From Collinsella aerofaciens (GTDB lineage Bacteria > Actinomycetota > Coriobacteriia > Coriobacteriales > Coriobacteriaceae): a DNA stretch of 5,390 bases. A program made the position numbers and the translations under genes. The DNA is taken from positions 1 to 5,390 of the forward strand of contig RPYR01000246.1 in assembly GCA_008671285.1 (NCBI GenBank). The letters run 5' to 3'. Within the stretch, counting starts at the first letter, position 1. Each line of letters opens with the position of its first letter. Below are positions 1 through 4,980 of the stretch, in pieces. The notes under the pieces were generated by a model. That model did no database searches. It was not told where the DNA came from and was given only the letters and a program-made list of their open reading frames with translations.

Positions 1-4
1 CGAA

Positions 5-54
5 CCCCTTTCGGCGTACCATTCGTACTATTTGAGCGTGTGTCGGATAGACAA
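5..54 (-). promoter_or_regulatory. Possible promoter and ribosome-binding site for a gene left of the window
   Basis: The 135 bp after the prenyl synthase stop hold no gene. Read on the minus strand there is a TTGTCT hexamer (49-54), about 16 nt of spacer, then AATAGT (27-32), and further on GAAAGGGG (5-12), which looks like a Shine-Dalgarno sequence a few bases from the edge. This order would suit a start codon just outside the window on the minus strand. A small dyad, TGCAT-AAAC-ATGCA, lies at 65-78. No terminator with a T-run is visible after the synthase gene. The hexamer matches are weak, so this is a suggestion only. Confidence 0.25.
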
Positions 55-135
55 CGCAAAGGGATGCATAAACATGCACTCAACAGTGTAGCAAGTTGTA
101 CCCAAATACGCTGCTGACAGGTTTTATAACCCCCG

Positions 136-1161
136 CTAGTTAAGGCGCTCCACAAAGAAATCTGCCATGGAGAGGAACAGCTCGCGTGCATGCGGGTCGA
201 GCGAAACGTCCTCGATGGCGGCCTTAGCTTTGGCGGTCAGGTCCAGTGCGTAGGCGTGGGCGTAATCGATAGAGCCAGTCTCCTGGAAGATTTCCACGGC
301 GCGCGCGAGCTGCGCGGGGTCCTCGGTGCCCGAGGAGAGGATCGCTTCAATCTCGTCGTGATAGCGCTCATCGGAGAGGGCGTGTACGGCGACAAGCGTG
401 CGCTTGCCCTCGGTGATGTCGGTGCGGAAGTCCTTGTTGGCGGCCTCCTTGGTACCGATCAAGTTGAGCAGATCATCTTGAATCTGGAAGGCAAGGCCCG
501 TGTGCAGGCCAAAGGCGCGCAGCGCCTCAATTTGCTCCTCGCTGCCTCCGCCAATGATGGCTCCGGTGGCAAGCGGCGTGGCTCCGCTGTAATACGCGGT
601 CTTGTGCGTTGCCATGTCCAGGTAATCGTCGACCGAGATGTCAAAACGCCCGTCACGGACCCAGCCCAAGTCGAGCGCCTGACCCTCGATGGTGCGGACG
701 ATCATCTCGGTGAGCTCGTGGAGTACGCGCAGCTTTACGTCTGCCTCAAGCGTGGGATCGTCGAGAACCGTCTTGGTGACCATGGTAAGTGCCAGGTCGC
801 CGCAGTTGATAGCAAGCCCCGTGCCCTCGGTGAGGTGCATGCAGGGCTTGCCGCGGCGCAGCTGGCCGTTGTCGGCGATGTCGTCATGGATGAGCGCACC
901 CGACTGAAAGTGCTCGATAGCCGCCGCCGCGCTGCGGGCGCTCTCAAAGCTGCCGCCCACTGCGGTTGCGGCGAGCATGCAGATAAGCGGGCGGTGGCGC
1001 TTGCCGGCGTTGGCGGTAAATGCCGAAAGCGGGGTATACAGGTAGCGCTCGATATCGGCAGAGGTCGCCTGTCCGTCAAAGAATGTGGCCAGATAGTCGT
1101 TGATCTGGTCAAAGTGCTGGGCTAAAAAGCTGGTAAACGGACTGGACACGGGTTCTCGCAT
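136..1161 (-). CDS. Polyprenyl (geranylgeranyl-type) diphosphate synthase
   Basis: This 341-residue protein belongs to the trans-isoprenyl diphosphate synthases, which condense isopentenyl diphosphate onto an allylic diphosphate in the cytosol to make precursors of quinones, carotenoids or undecaprenol-type lipids. Family landmarks appear in order: GKRHRP (53-58), which binds isopentenyl diphosphate; the first Asp-rich motif DDIAD (93-97) followed by RRGKP (102-106); HKT (186-188); the second Asp-rich motif DDLLN (229-233) after FQIQ; and GKRTL (252-256). The length is usual. The residues 4 and 5 before the first motif are Ala89 and Gly88, both small, which in this family favours products of C20 or longer over farnesyl diphosphate; that is an inference. 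The second motif ends in Asn rather than Asp, as in eukaryotic-type GGPP synthases. An in-frame TAA lies three codons before the ATG, so this is the furthest upstream start possible. The ribosome-binding site is weak (AAGAAAG, directly before the ATG). It lies 113 bp downstream of the PTS gene on the same strand and is functionally unrelated to it. Confidence 0.93.
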   Translation of the reverse strand: MREPVSSPFTSFLAQHFDQINDYLATFFDGQATSADIERYLYTPLSAFTANAGKRHRPLICMLAATAVGGSFESARSAAAAIEHFQSGALIHDDIADNGQLRRGKPCMHLTEGTGLAINCGDLALTMVTKTVLDDPTLEADVKLRVLHELTEMIVRTIEGQALDLGWVRDGRFDISVDDYLDMATHKTAYYSGATPLATGAIIGGGSEEQIEALRAFGLHTGLAFQIQDDLLNLIGTKEAANKDFRTDITEGKRTLVAVHALSDERYHDEIEAILSSGTEDPAQLARAVEIFQETGSIDYAHAYALDLTAKAKAAIEDVSLDPHARELFLSMADFFVERLN

Positions 1162-1217
1162 TCTTTCTTAGGTTGCATCATTGCGGTGTGCAGATACCAT
1201 ATTGCCACATTGGAGTT

Positions 1218-1271
1218 GCCGGCGCGTCTGTTTTGGCGATTTGGGGAAACGGGACGCGTGCGCGTGCCGGC
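1218..1271. repeat. GC-rich dyad between PTS and prenyl synthase genes
   Basis: In the 113-bp gap, CGCGTC (1223-1228) can pair with GACGCG (1253-1258), and GCCGG (1218-1222) with CCGGC (1267-1271) if 1259-1266 bulges out. That bulge overlaps a separate perfect dyad, ACGCG-TG-CGCGT (1254-1265). It starts only 4 bp after the PTS-phosphatase stop codon, so it could be a terminator or an mRNA 3'-end stabiliser. No T-run follows on the minus strand, so it is not a standard intrinsic terminator, and read-through into the synthase gene remains possible. Confidence 0.3.
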
Positions 1272-1274
1272 TGC

Positions 1275-3725
1275 TTATATAAGCCTAAAGTGCTCGAGCG
1301 CCTTGACGACGCCATCTTTGTCGACCGAGTCGGTGATGTAGTCGGCGCGCTTTTTGAGATAGTCCGGCGCATTGCCCATGGCGATACCGACATCGACGGC
1401 GTTTATCAGCGAGACGTCATTGCTCGCGTCGCCAATGCCGTACACGGTTCCGTGGTGGGGATCGAGGGCGTCGAGTACAGACTGGATGCCCCCGCGCTTC
1501 GTGCATTCGCGGGGCGAGATTTCGGTTACCTCGAGTTCGAGCTCGTTAAAGCACAGCAGCGGCTCAAGTGCCTTATCTTGAGCGATGTGGTTGGCGAGCG
1601 ATGTAGACATCAAGATCTTGTAGTCACTGTAATGGTGCAGCTGCGTGACTGCGTCGCCCAGGGTGCGCGCGTATCCGGGAGCATCGGGCGCATCGGCACT
1701 CATGCGCACGACGCCGTTGAGGCCCTCAAAGCGGATGACCTCGCCCGATTGCTCAAGGTAGGGGGCAAGACGCTGCAGCATGCTGGGCGTCATCGACAGA
1801 TCGCGAATTGCGTGTCCGTTGATCTCGGCGTAACCGCCTGCAAGACAGACGATGCCGGTCCAGGGCAGCTCAAGAAGTTTGGGGTGGATGCAGCTCAGGG
1901 TGCGTCCCGTGCAGATAAAGGCCATGTTGCCGTTGGCGACAAACTCGCGGATTGCCTGCGAAACCGCCTCGTTGGGATAAGGGGACAGATCGCGCTCGTC
2001 TTCGGGAAGCTCCTGGGCAAGTCTGGGATCTTGCCAGGCGAGTGTGCCGTCGATATCGAAGAAGCAGATATCGCCGTGCTTGTGGGTTGGGCCGGCGGCA
2101 GGGGAGGCCGAGGTGGTGGGCACAAATTCCGGCTCGAGGCCCATGATCTGGTCAAAATGCTCTTTAACGCGGGGAACGGAGATGCCGATGATCACCTGGG
2201 CGGTCTTGCCCGTAATGATGAGGCCCTTGGCGCCCACCGCGACAAACGACGCGTTATCTGCAACGATGGAAGGGTCTGCGACCTCGACGCGCAGGCGCGT
2301 GGCACAGTTGGTTGCGCCCACAATATTGCCAACACCACCTAAAAGCTGAATTACCCGCTCAGCGAGGATGTGATCTTGATCGGATCGACTATTGGCCTCG
2401 TCATTGGGAGATTGCTCTTTGGCAAAGCCGCTTTCCGTTAAACGATCGATTGCCGCGCGATTGGCGACATGATCCTCGCGGCCCGGCGTCTTAAGGTCAT
2501 AGATCAAGATAAGTGCTCGAAAACTAACAAAAAAGATGAGGCTAAAGGCAAGGCCGATACCGAGCGCCAAAAGATAGGCACCGGCATGCGTGCGCATGAG
2601 CGGAATAAAGTTGAAGGCTGCCATCTCCATGAGGCCGCCCGAGAAGATGCCGACGATGCCAAAGAGATTCATGGTTGTGGCAAGGCAAGACGATAAGACG
2701 GCGTAGAGAAAAAAGAGCCCGGGGTGGGTGAACATAAAGAGAAACTCGAGTGGCTCGGTAACGCCGCAAACCACCGAGGCGATGATGGCGGGAACAAGGA
2801 TGACCCTGAGGCCGGCGCGTCGTTCTGGTTTTGCGGTGGAGTAGAACGCGGCTGCGATGGCGGGAAGGCCAAAGAGCTTGACCCAGCCGGTGGCGGTAAA
2901 ACCGGCCCACGGCGCAAGTTCATTAAGGGGGCGCGTGCTATGGGAGAGGATGGGGAGCAAGCTGCTCCACGTGGCGTAGATGCCGTCGTTAATGACCAGG
3001 TTGTCGTAGTAGATCGGCATGTAGAGCAGGTGGTGCAGCCCCATGGGCTCGAGCGCTCGCTCCAAAAACACAAAGATGCCCACGCCAAAGGGGCCGACGC
3101 TCGTAAGTGCATGGCGCAGCGTTTCGGTCATTGCGTATACGGAGGGCACGATGGCGGCCGAGATAGCGGCAAGGGCAAACACGGCAAAAAAGCTGATGAG
3201 GTAGACCAGCGAGGAGCCCGAGAAGGTGCCGAGCCAATCGGGAACCTTGGCATCGTAGAAGCGGTCATGGATGGCGACGACGGTTGCCGATACCACCAGC
3301 GGGCCGATAATGCCGGTGTCGAGCGTCTTGATGCCGTCGATGACGGTGATACCGTTGGCGGGGGTCAAAGATGACGGGTACTTAAGCCCAAGGTTGTCTC
3401 CGCTCAGCTTAATGATCTCGCTCAAAAAGAAGCAATAGGCAAAATAGGCCACGAGTGCCTCGAGGCAGCAGCGTGCCGGTTGCTTTTGGGCAAGACCGAT
3501 AGGCAGCGCTACGGCAAAAAGGAGCGGGAGGCGCTTAAAGACCGTCCATGAGCCGCGCTGGATGATGGCCCAAAAAACGTACCAAGGGGTTCCGTATACG
3601 GCTAGATCGCCGACGATGTCCGCAGTCGTTGCGAGAGCGGAGACGCCGACCATGAGGCCCGATATAGAAAACAGCATGGCGGGAGCGAACATTGCCCCGC
3701 CAAAGCGTTGGATTTTTTGCAGCAT
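1275..3725 (-). CDS. PTS alpha-glucoside-type EIICB fused to a HAD-family phosphatase
   Basis: This 816-residue membrane protein has three modules. Residues 1-415 are a glucose-superfamily EIIC: many hydrophobic helices, the N-terminus MLQKIQRFGGAMF, GIKTLDTGIIG (131-141), GLHH (229-232), and the hallmark GVTEPLEF (321-328). These features resemble the GlvC/MalP/AglA alpha-glucoside permeases as I recall them. Residues about 447-530 are EIIB, with the phosphorylated cysteine Cys474 in NCATRLR. A Pro/Ala/Thr-rich linker (531-550) leads to a Cof-like HAD-IIB domain (551-816) with every catalytic motif: DIDGT (557-561, nucleophile Asp557), CTGRT (605-609), Lys743 in TKRGG, and GDASND (765-770, metal-binding Asp766 and Asp770). 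EIICB proteins of this group are usually about 520-540 residues, so the extra 270 are the phosphatase. No EIIA domain is present, so phosphate must come from an EIIA encoded elsewhere. The inferred role is import and phosphorylation of an alpha-glucoside, with the HAD part acting on the product or another sugar phosphate. The start has a good ribosome-binding site, GGAAGG, 6 nt upstream. It is transcribed divergently from the GntR regulator. Domain calls are firm; the sugar is not known. Confidence 0.93.
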   Translation of the reverse strand: MLQKIQRFGGAMFAPAMLFSISGLMVGVSALATTADIVGDLAVYGTPWYVFWAIIQRGSWTVFKRLPLLFAVALPIGLAQKQPARCCLEALVAYFAYCFFLSEIIKLSGDNLGLKYPSSLTPANGITVIDGIKTLDTGIIGPLVVSATVVAIHDRFYDAKVPDWLGTFSGSSLVYLISFFAVFALAAISAAIVPSVYAMTETLRHALTSVGPFGVGIFVFLERALEPMGLHHLLYMPIYYDNLVINDGIYATWSSLLPILSHSTRPLNELAPWAGFTATGWVKLFGLPAIAAAFYSTAKPERRAGLRVILVPAIIASVVCGVTEPLEFLFMFTHPGLFFLYAVLSSCLATTMNLFGIVGIFSGGLMEMAAFNFIPLMRTHAGAYLLALGIGLAFSLIFFVSFRALILIYDLKTPGREDHVANRAAIDRLTESGFAKEQSPNDEANSRSDQDHILAERVIQLLGGVGNIVGATNCATRLRVEVADPSIVADNASFVAVGAKGLIITGKTAQVIIGISVPRVKEHFDQIMGLEPEFVPTTSASPAAGPTHKHGDICFFDIDGTLAWQDPRLAQELPEDERDLSPYPNEAVSQAIREFVANGNMAFICTGRTLSCIHPKLLELPWTGIVCLAGGYAEINGHAIRDLSMTPSMLQRLAPYLEQSGEVIRFEGLNGVVRMSADAPDAPGYARTLGDAVTQLHHYSDYKILMSTSLANHIAQDKALEPLLCFNELELEVTEISPRECTKRGGIQSVLDALDPHHGTVYGIGDASNDVSLINAVDVGIAMGNAPDYLKKRADYITDSVDKDGVVKALEHFRLI

Positions 3726-3731
3726 GTTCTG

Positions 3732-3737
3732 CCTTCC
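3732..3737 (-). promoter_or_regulatory. Ribosome-binding site of the PTS-phosphatase gene
   Basis: The minus strand reads GGAAGG six nucleotides before the ATG at 3725-3723. It supports that start, which also gives the typical N-terminus of alpha-glucoside EIIC proteins. Confidence 0.75.
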
Positions 3738-3766
3738 GAATATCGAGGCGCGTTACGCGTGGGGAA

Positions 3767-3778
3767 ACGTTTAAACAA
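3767..3778. promoter_or_regulatory. Operator-like box 1 (PTS side)
   Basis: Read on the minus strand this is TTGTTTAAACGT, ten of twelve positions matching the idealised palindrome TTGTTTAAACAA. The core GTTTAAACAA (3769-3778) is repeated exactly at 3891-3900. It begins 7 nt after the proposed minus-strand -10 of the PTS gene, over the expected transcription start, where a bound repressor would block initiation. An adjoining dyad ACAATG-GATT-CATTGT (3775-3790) overlaps it. Binding by the neighbouring GntR protein is inferred. Confidence 0.6.
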
Positions 3779-3785
3779 TGGATTC

Positions 3786-3791
3786 ATTGTA
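3786..3791 (-). promoter_or_regulatory. Candidate -10 of the PTS-phosphatase promoter
   Basis: The minus strand reads TACAAT here, five of six bases of the TATAAT consensus, 60 bp before the PTS start codon. The best placed upstream hexamer, GGTACA at 17-nt spacing (3809-3814), is a poor -35, so this promoter may be weak or need an activator. The -10 lies within the ACAATG-GATT-CATTGT dyad (3775-3790). Confidence 0.45.
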
Positions 3792-3843
3792 GAGGACCAG
3801 ACGATTGTTGTACCGGCAGTTTTGAGCGAAACCGATTTGGGCA

Positions 3844-3875
3844 CGACAGAAACCGTCAACGGTTAAATCCTGTCG
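3844..3875. repeat. Nested dyad in the centre of the divergent control region
   Basis: A perfect inverted repeat AACCGT-CA-ACGGTT (3851-3864) sits inside a second pair of arms, CGACAG (3844-3849) and CTGTCG (3870-3875). The sequence differs from the TTGTTTAAAC boxes, so it may bind a second regulator. It lies between the two divergent promoters. A further small dyad, ACCGA-TAT-TCGGT (3880-3892), abuts box 2. No function can be assigned from sequence alone. Confidence 0.5.
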
Positions 3876-3888
3876 CTTTACCGATATT

Positions 3889-3900
3889 CGGTTTAAACAA
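3889..3900. promoter_or_regulatory. Operator-like box 2 (regulator promoter)
   Basis: The minus strand reads TTGTTTAAACCG, ten of twelve positions matching TTGTTTAAACAA. The ten bases GTTTAAACAA are an exact copy of box 1, 122 bp away. The box covers the proposed -35 of the GntR gene, so binding should repress the regulator's own transcription. Two identical boxes near the ends of the divergent region would also permit looping; both ideas are inference. Confidence 0.6.
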
Positions 3901-3919
3901 CTTTAAGAAATGCTATCGT
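3892..3919 (+). promoter_or_regulatory. Candidate promoter of the GntR regulator gene
   Basis: TTTAAA (3892-3897), a 16-nt spacer, then an extended -10, TGC-TATCGT (3911-3919). The -35 overlaps operator-like box 2. The same TATCGT -10 recurs in the ABC receptor promoter at almost the same distance from an operator box (13 nt here, 14 nt there), and this agreement is the main support. A ribosome-binding site, AGAGGTGA (3943-3950), follows before the ATG at 3955. Confidence 0.5.
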
Positions 3920-3954
3920 GCCTAGCCGGAAATAAATAATGTAGAGGTGAAACA

Positions 3955-4674
3955 ATGCCAAAAGCGATATACGAAGGAATCTACCGAGAAATACGTTCGC
4001 GCATCATTAATGGGACTTATGCGTTTCAGGAGATGCTGCCGACCGAAGCCGAGCTGACCGCGGAGTTTGGCTGCACGCGCAATACCGTTCGACGCGCCTT
4101 GAGCATGCTGGCCGATCAGATGTTTGTGCAGCCCATACACGGCAAGGGCGTGCGCGTTATTTGGCTTAAGGGCGAAACCGACATGTTGGGCGCACTCGAA
4201 GAGGTTGAGTCGTTTGGCGAGTTTGCAAAGCGCAACAATGCCGTTGCATCGACGGACGTTAAGTCTTTTGAACATCTGGTCTGCACCGAGCAGCTCTCTC
4301 GTCACCTGGGCTTTAAGGTGGGCGAGAAGTTGATTCGCGTGGTGCGCGTTCGTAGCCTTAACGGTAACGCTCGCCAGGTGGACCACGGCTATTTTCTGGA
4401 GTCGATCGCCAAAGGCCTGACGCCCGAGATCGCGGCAGATTCTATTTACGGCTATCTGGAGCACAAGCGCGGTGTCAAAGTGATGGCGAGCCGTCGTACG
4501 GTGAGTGTCGAGCTCGCCAACGATGAGGACTGCAGCTATCTTGACCTCGGCAAATACAACTGCGTTGCCGTCATGGAGAGTCAGTCGTACACCTCGGATG
4601 GCATCTTGTTTGAGGTGACGCACACTCGCACACACCCCGAGATCTTCCATTACCGCGTCAATTCCAAGCGATAG
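3955..4674 (+). CDS. GntR-family repressor with UTRA domain, TreR-like
   Basis: This 239-residue transcription factor has an N-terminal winged helix-turn-helix (about 4-70): YEGIYREIRSRIINGTY, LPTEAELTAEFG, the recognition-helix region CTRNTVRRALSMLA (40-53), and the wing IHGKGVRV (61-68). A UTRA effector domain follows (about 80-235), with SIYGYLE (163-169) and a closing beta strand around FEVTHTRTHPEIFHYRV (219-235). UTRA domains bind small ligands, often sugar phosphates. Length and layout match the TreR trehalose-6-phosphate repressor of Bacillus as I remember it, but the effector here cannot be fixed by eye. The start is supported by AGAGGTGA 4 nt upstream. It is divergent from the PTS-phosphatase gene and followed by a strong terminator, then an ABC receptor gene on the same strand. 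The likely role is repression of the PTS and ABC genes and of itself through the TTGTTTAAACAA-like boxes, released by the imported phosphosugar. Confidence 0.92.
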   Translation: MPKAIYEGIYREIRSRIINGTYAFQEMLPTEAELTAEFGCTRNTVRRALSMLADQMFVQPIHGKGVRVIWLKGETDMLGALEEVESFGEFAKRNNAVASTDVKSFEHLVCTEQLSRHLGFKVGEKLIRVVRVRSLNGNARQVDHGYFLESIAKGLTPEIAADSIYGYLEHKRGVKVMASRRTVSVELANDEDCSYLDLGKYNCVAVMESQSYTSDGILFEVTHTRTHPEIFHYRVNSKR

Positions 4675-4712
4675 CCGGCTAGCTCGCAGTCTGACGAGAC
4701 TCATGGCCTCAA

Positions 4713-4770
4713 AGAGAAAACGCCCGGTCAAACCGACGGTACATCGGCTTGACCGGGCGTTTTCTCTGCA
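4713..4770 (+). terminator. Intrinsic terminator after the GntR gene
   Basis: A perfect 19-bp inverted repeat: AGAGAAAACGCCCGGTCAA (4713-4731) pairs with 4749-4767. The GC core CGCCCGGTC/GACCGGGCG is preceded by AAAA and followed by TTTT, so the hairpin could stop transcription in both directions. The 17-nt loop can form an inner CCGA/TCGG stem (4733-4736 with 4744-4747). It begins 39 nt after the regulator stop codon and separates the regulator from the ABC gene, which therefore needs its own promoter. A small extra hairpin, AGTCT-GACG-AGACT, lies at 4688-4701. Confidence 0.9.
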
Positions 4771-4785
4771 TTCGATAACAAATAA

Positions 4786-4797
4786 TTGTTTATACAA
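4786..4797. promoter_or_regulatory. Operator-like box 3 (upstream of ABC receptor gene)
   Basis: TTGTTTATACAA matches the idealised TTGTTTAAACAA at eleven of twelve positions and closely resembles the TTGTATATACAA type of site recalled for TreR-like repressors. It lies just after the terminator, 75 bp from the equivalent position in box 4. A separate perfect dyad, ACTTG-T-CAAGT (4799-4809), follows at once. Confidence 0.55.
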
Positions 4798-4857
4798 AAC
4801 TTGTCAAGTATTAAGTTGAAATTACCGTTCACCGAAGTTTTTCTACCGCTCTAGTAA

Positions 4858-4875
4858 TACTTGTTCAAACAAGTA
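4858..4875. promoter_or_regulatory. Operator-like box 4: perfect 18-bp palindrome
   Basis: TACTTGTTCAAACAAGTA is an inverted repeat with 8-bp arms around CA. It contains TTGTTCAAACAA (4861-4872), eleven of twelve positions matching TTGTTTAAACAA. It overlaps the proposed -35 of the ABC receptor promoter, as box 2 does for the regulator. It is the most symmetrical of the four boxes and the best single operator candidate. Confidence 0.65.
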
Positions 4876-4892
4876 GCCAAATAGCGTATCGT
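4864..4892 (+). promoter_or_regulatory. Candidate promoter of the ABC solute-binding protein gene
   Basis: TTCAAA (4864-4869), a 17-nt spacer, then TATCGT (4887-4892). The -35 is inside operator-like box 4. Layout and -10 sequence match the regulator promoter, suggesting both belong to one regulon. Transcription from here would give an untranslated leader of about 80 nt. Confidence 0.45.
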
Positions 4893-4906
4893 ACAAATCA
4901 GCAAAA

Positions 4907-4957
4907 GGGGCAAAGTCCCCGAGCCAATCTCCGAAGGCGGCGGCAAAGGGTGCCGCC
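4907..4957 (+). other. Structured 5' leader of the ABC receptor mRNA (two hairpins)
   Basis: Two short hairpins lie between the promoter and the ribosome-binding site: GGGG (4907-4910) with CCCC (4917-4920), and GGCGGCA (4939-4945) with TGCCGCC (4951-4957) around an AAGGG loop. Both carry CAAAG in or next to the loop. The second ends 7 nt before the Shine-Dalgarno region. It could stabilise the mRNA or act in cis on translation. I could not match it to a known riboswitch class, so no function is claimed. Confidence 0.5.
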
Positions 4958-4964
4958 ACGGTGT

Positions 4965-4974
4965 GAAAGGGTGG
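4965..4974 (+). promoter_or_regulatory. Ribosome-binding site of the ABC receptor gene
   Basis: GAAAGGGTGG precedes the ATG at 4981 with suitable spacing. It favours that start over the in-frame ATG at 4993, which has no such site and would begin directly at the twin-arginine motif. Confidence 0.65.
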
Positions 4975-4980
4975 ATTGTA

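Noticed and set aside
190..1125. 311-codon open frame on the plus strand
   Set aside because: It lies fully antisense to the prenyl synthase, whose motifs are all present on the other strand. The translation shows no recognisable domain. Long antisense frames are common in GC-rich genes.
1278..2075. HAD phosphatase as a separate gene
   Set aside because: The frame runs without a stop from EIIB through a short linker into the HAD domain. I see no start codon with a ribosome-binding site at the junction, so a single fused protein is the simpler reading.
1173..2342. 389-codon open frame on the plus strand
   Set aside because: It is antisense to the EIIB and HAD parts of the PTS protein, with an Arg/Gly/Asp-rich translation lacking known motifs and no convincing ribosome-binding site.
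2724..3374. 216-codon open frame on the plus strand
   Set aside because: It is antisense to the EIIC membrane helices; the translation is rich in Gly, Lys and Asp as expected for the complement of hydrophobic codons.
3922..4797. 291-codon open frame on the minus strand over the regulator gene
   Set aside because: It is antisense to the GntR/UTRA protein, which has clear domains and a good ribosome-binding site. The frame also runs through the terminator hairpin.
4895..4980. Known riboswitch (c-di-GMP-I, cobalamin, glycine, FMN or molybdenum cofactor type)
   Set aside because: Short stretches such as GGGGCAAAG and CTCCGAAGG recall parts of several classes, but the conserved cores and stem order of none are present, and the leader is too short for most.
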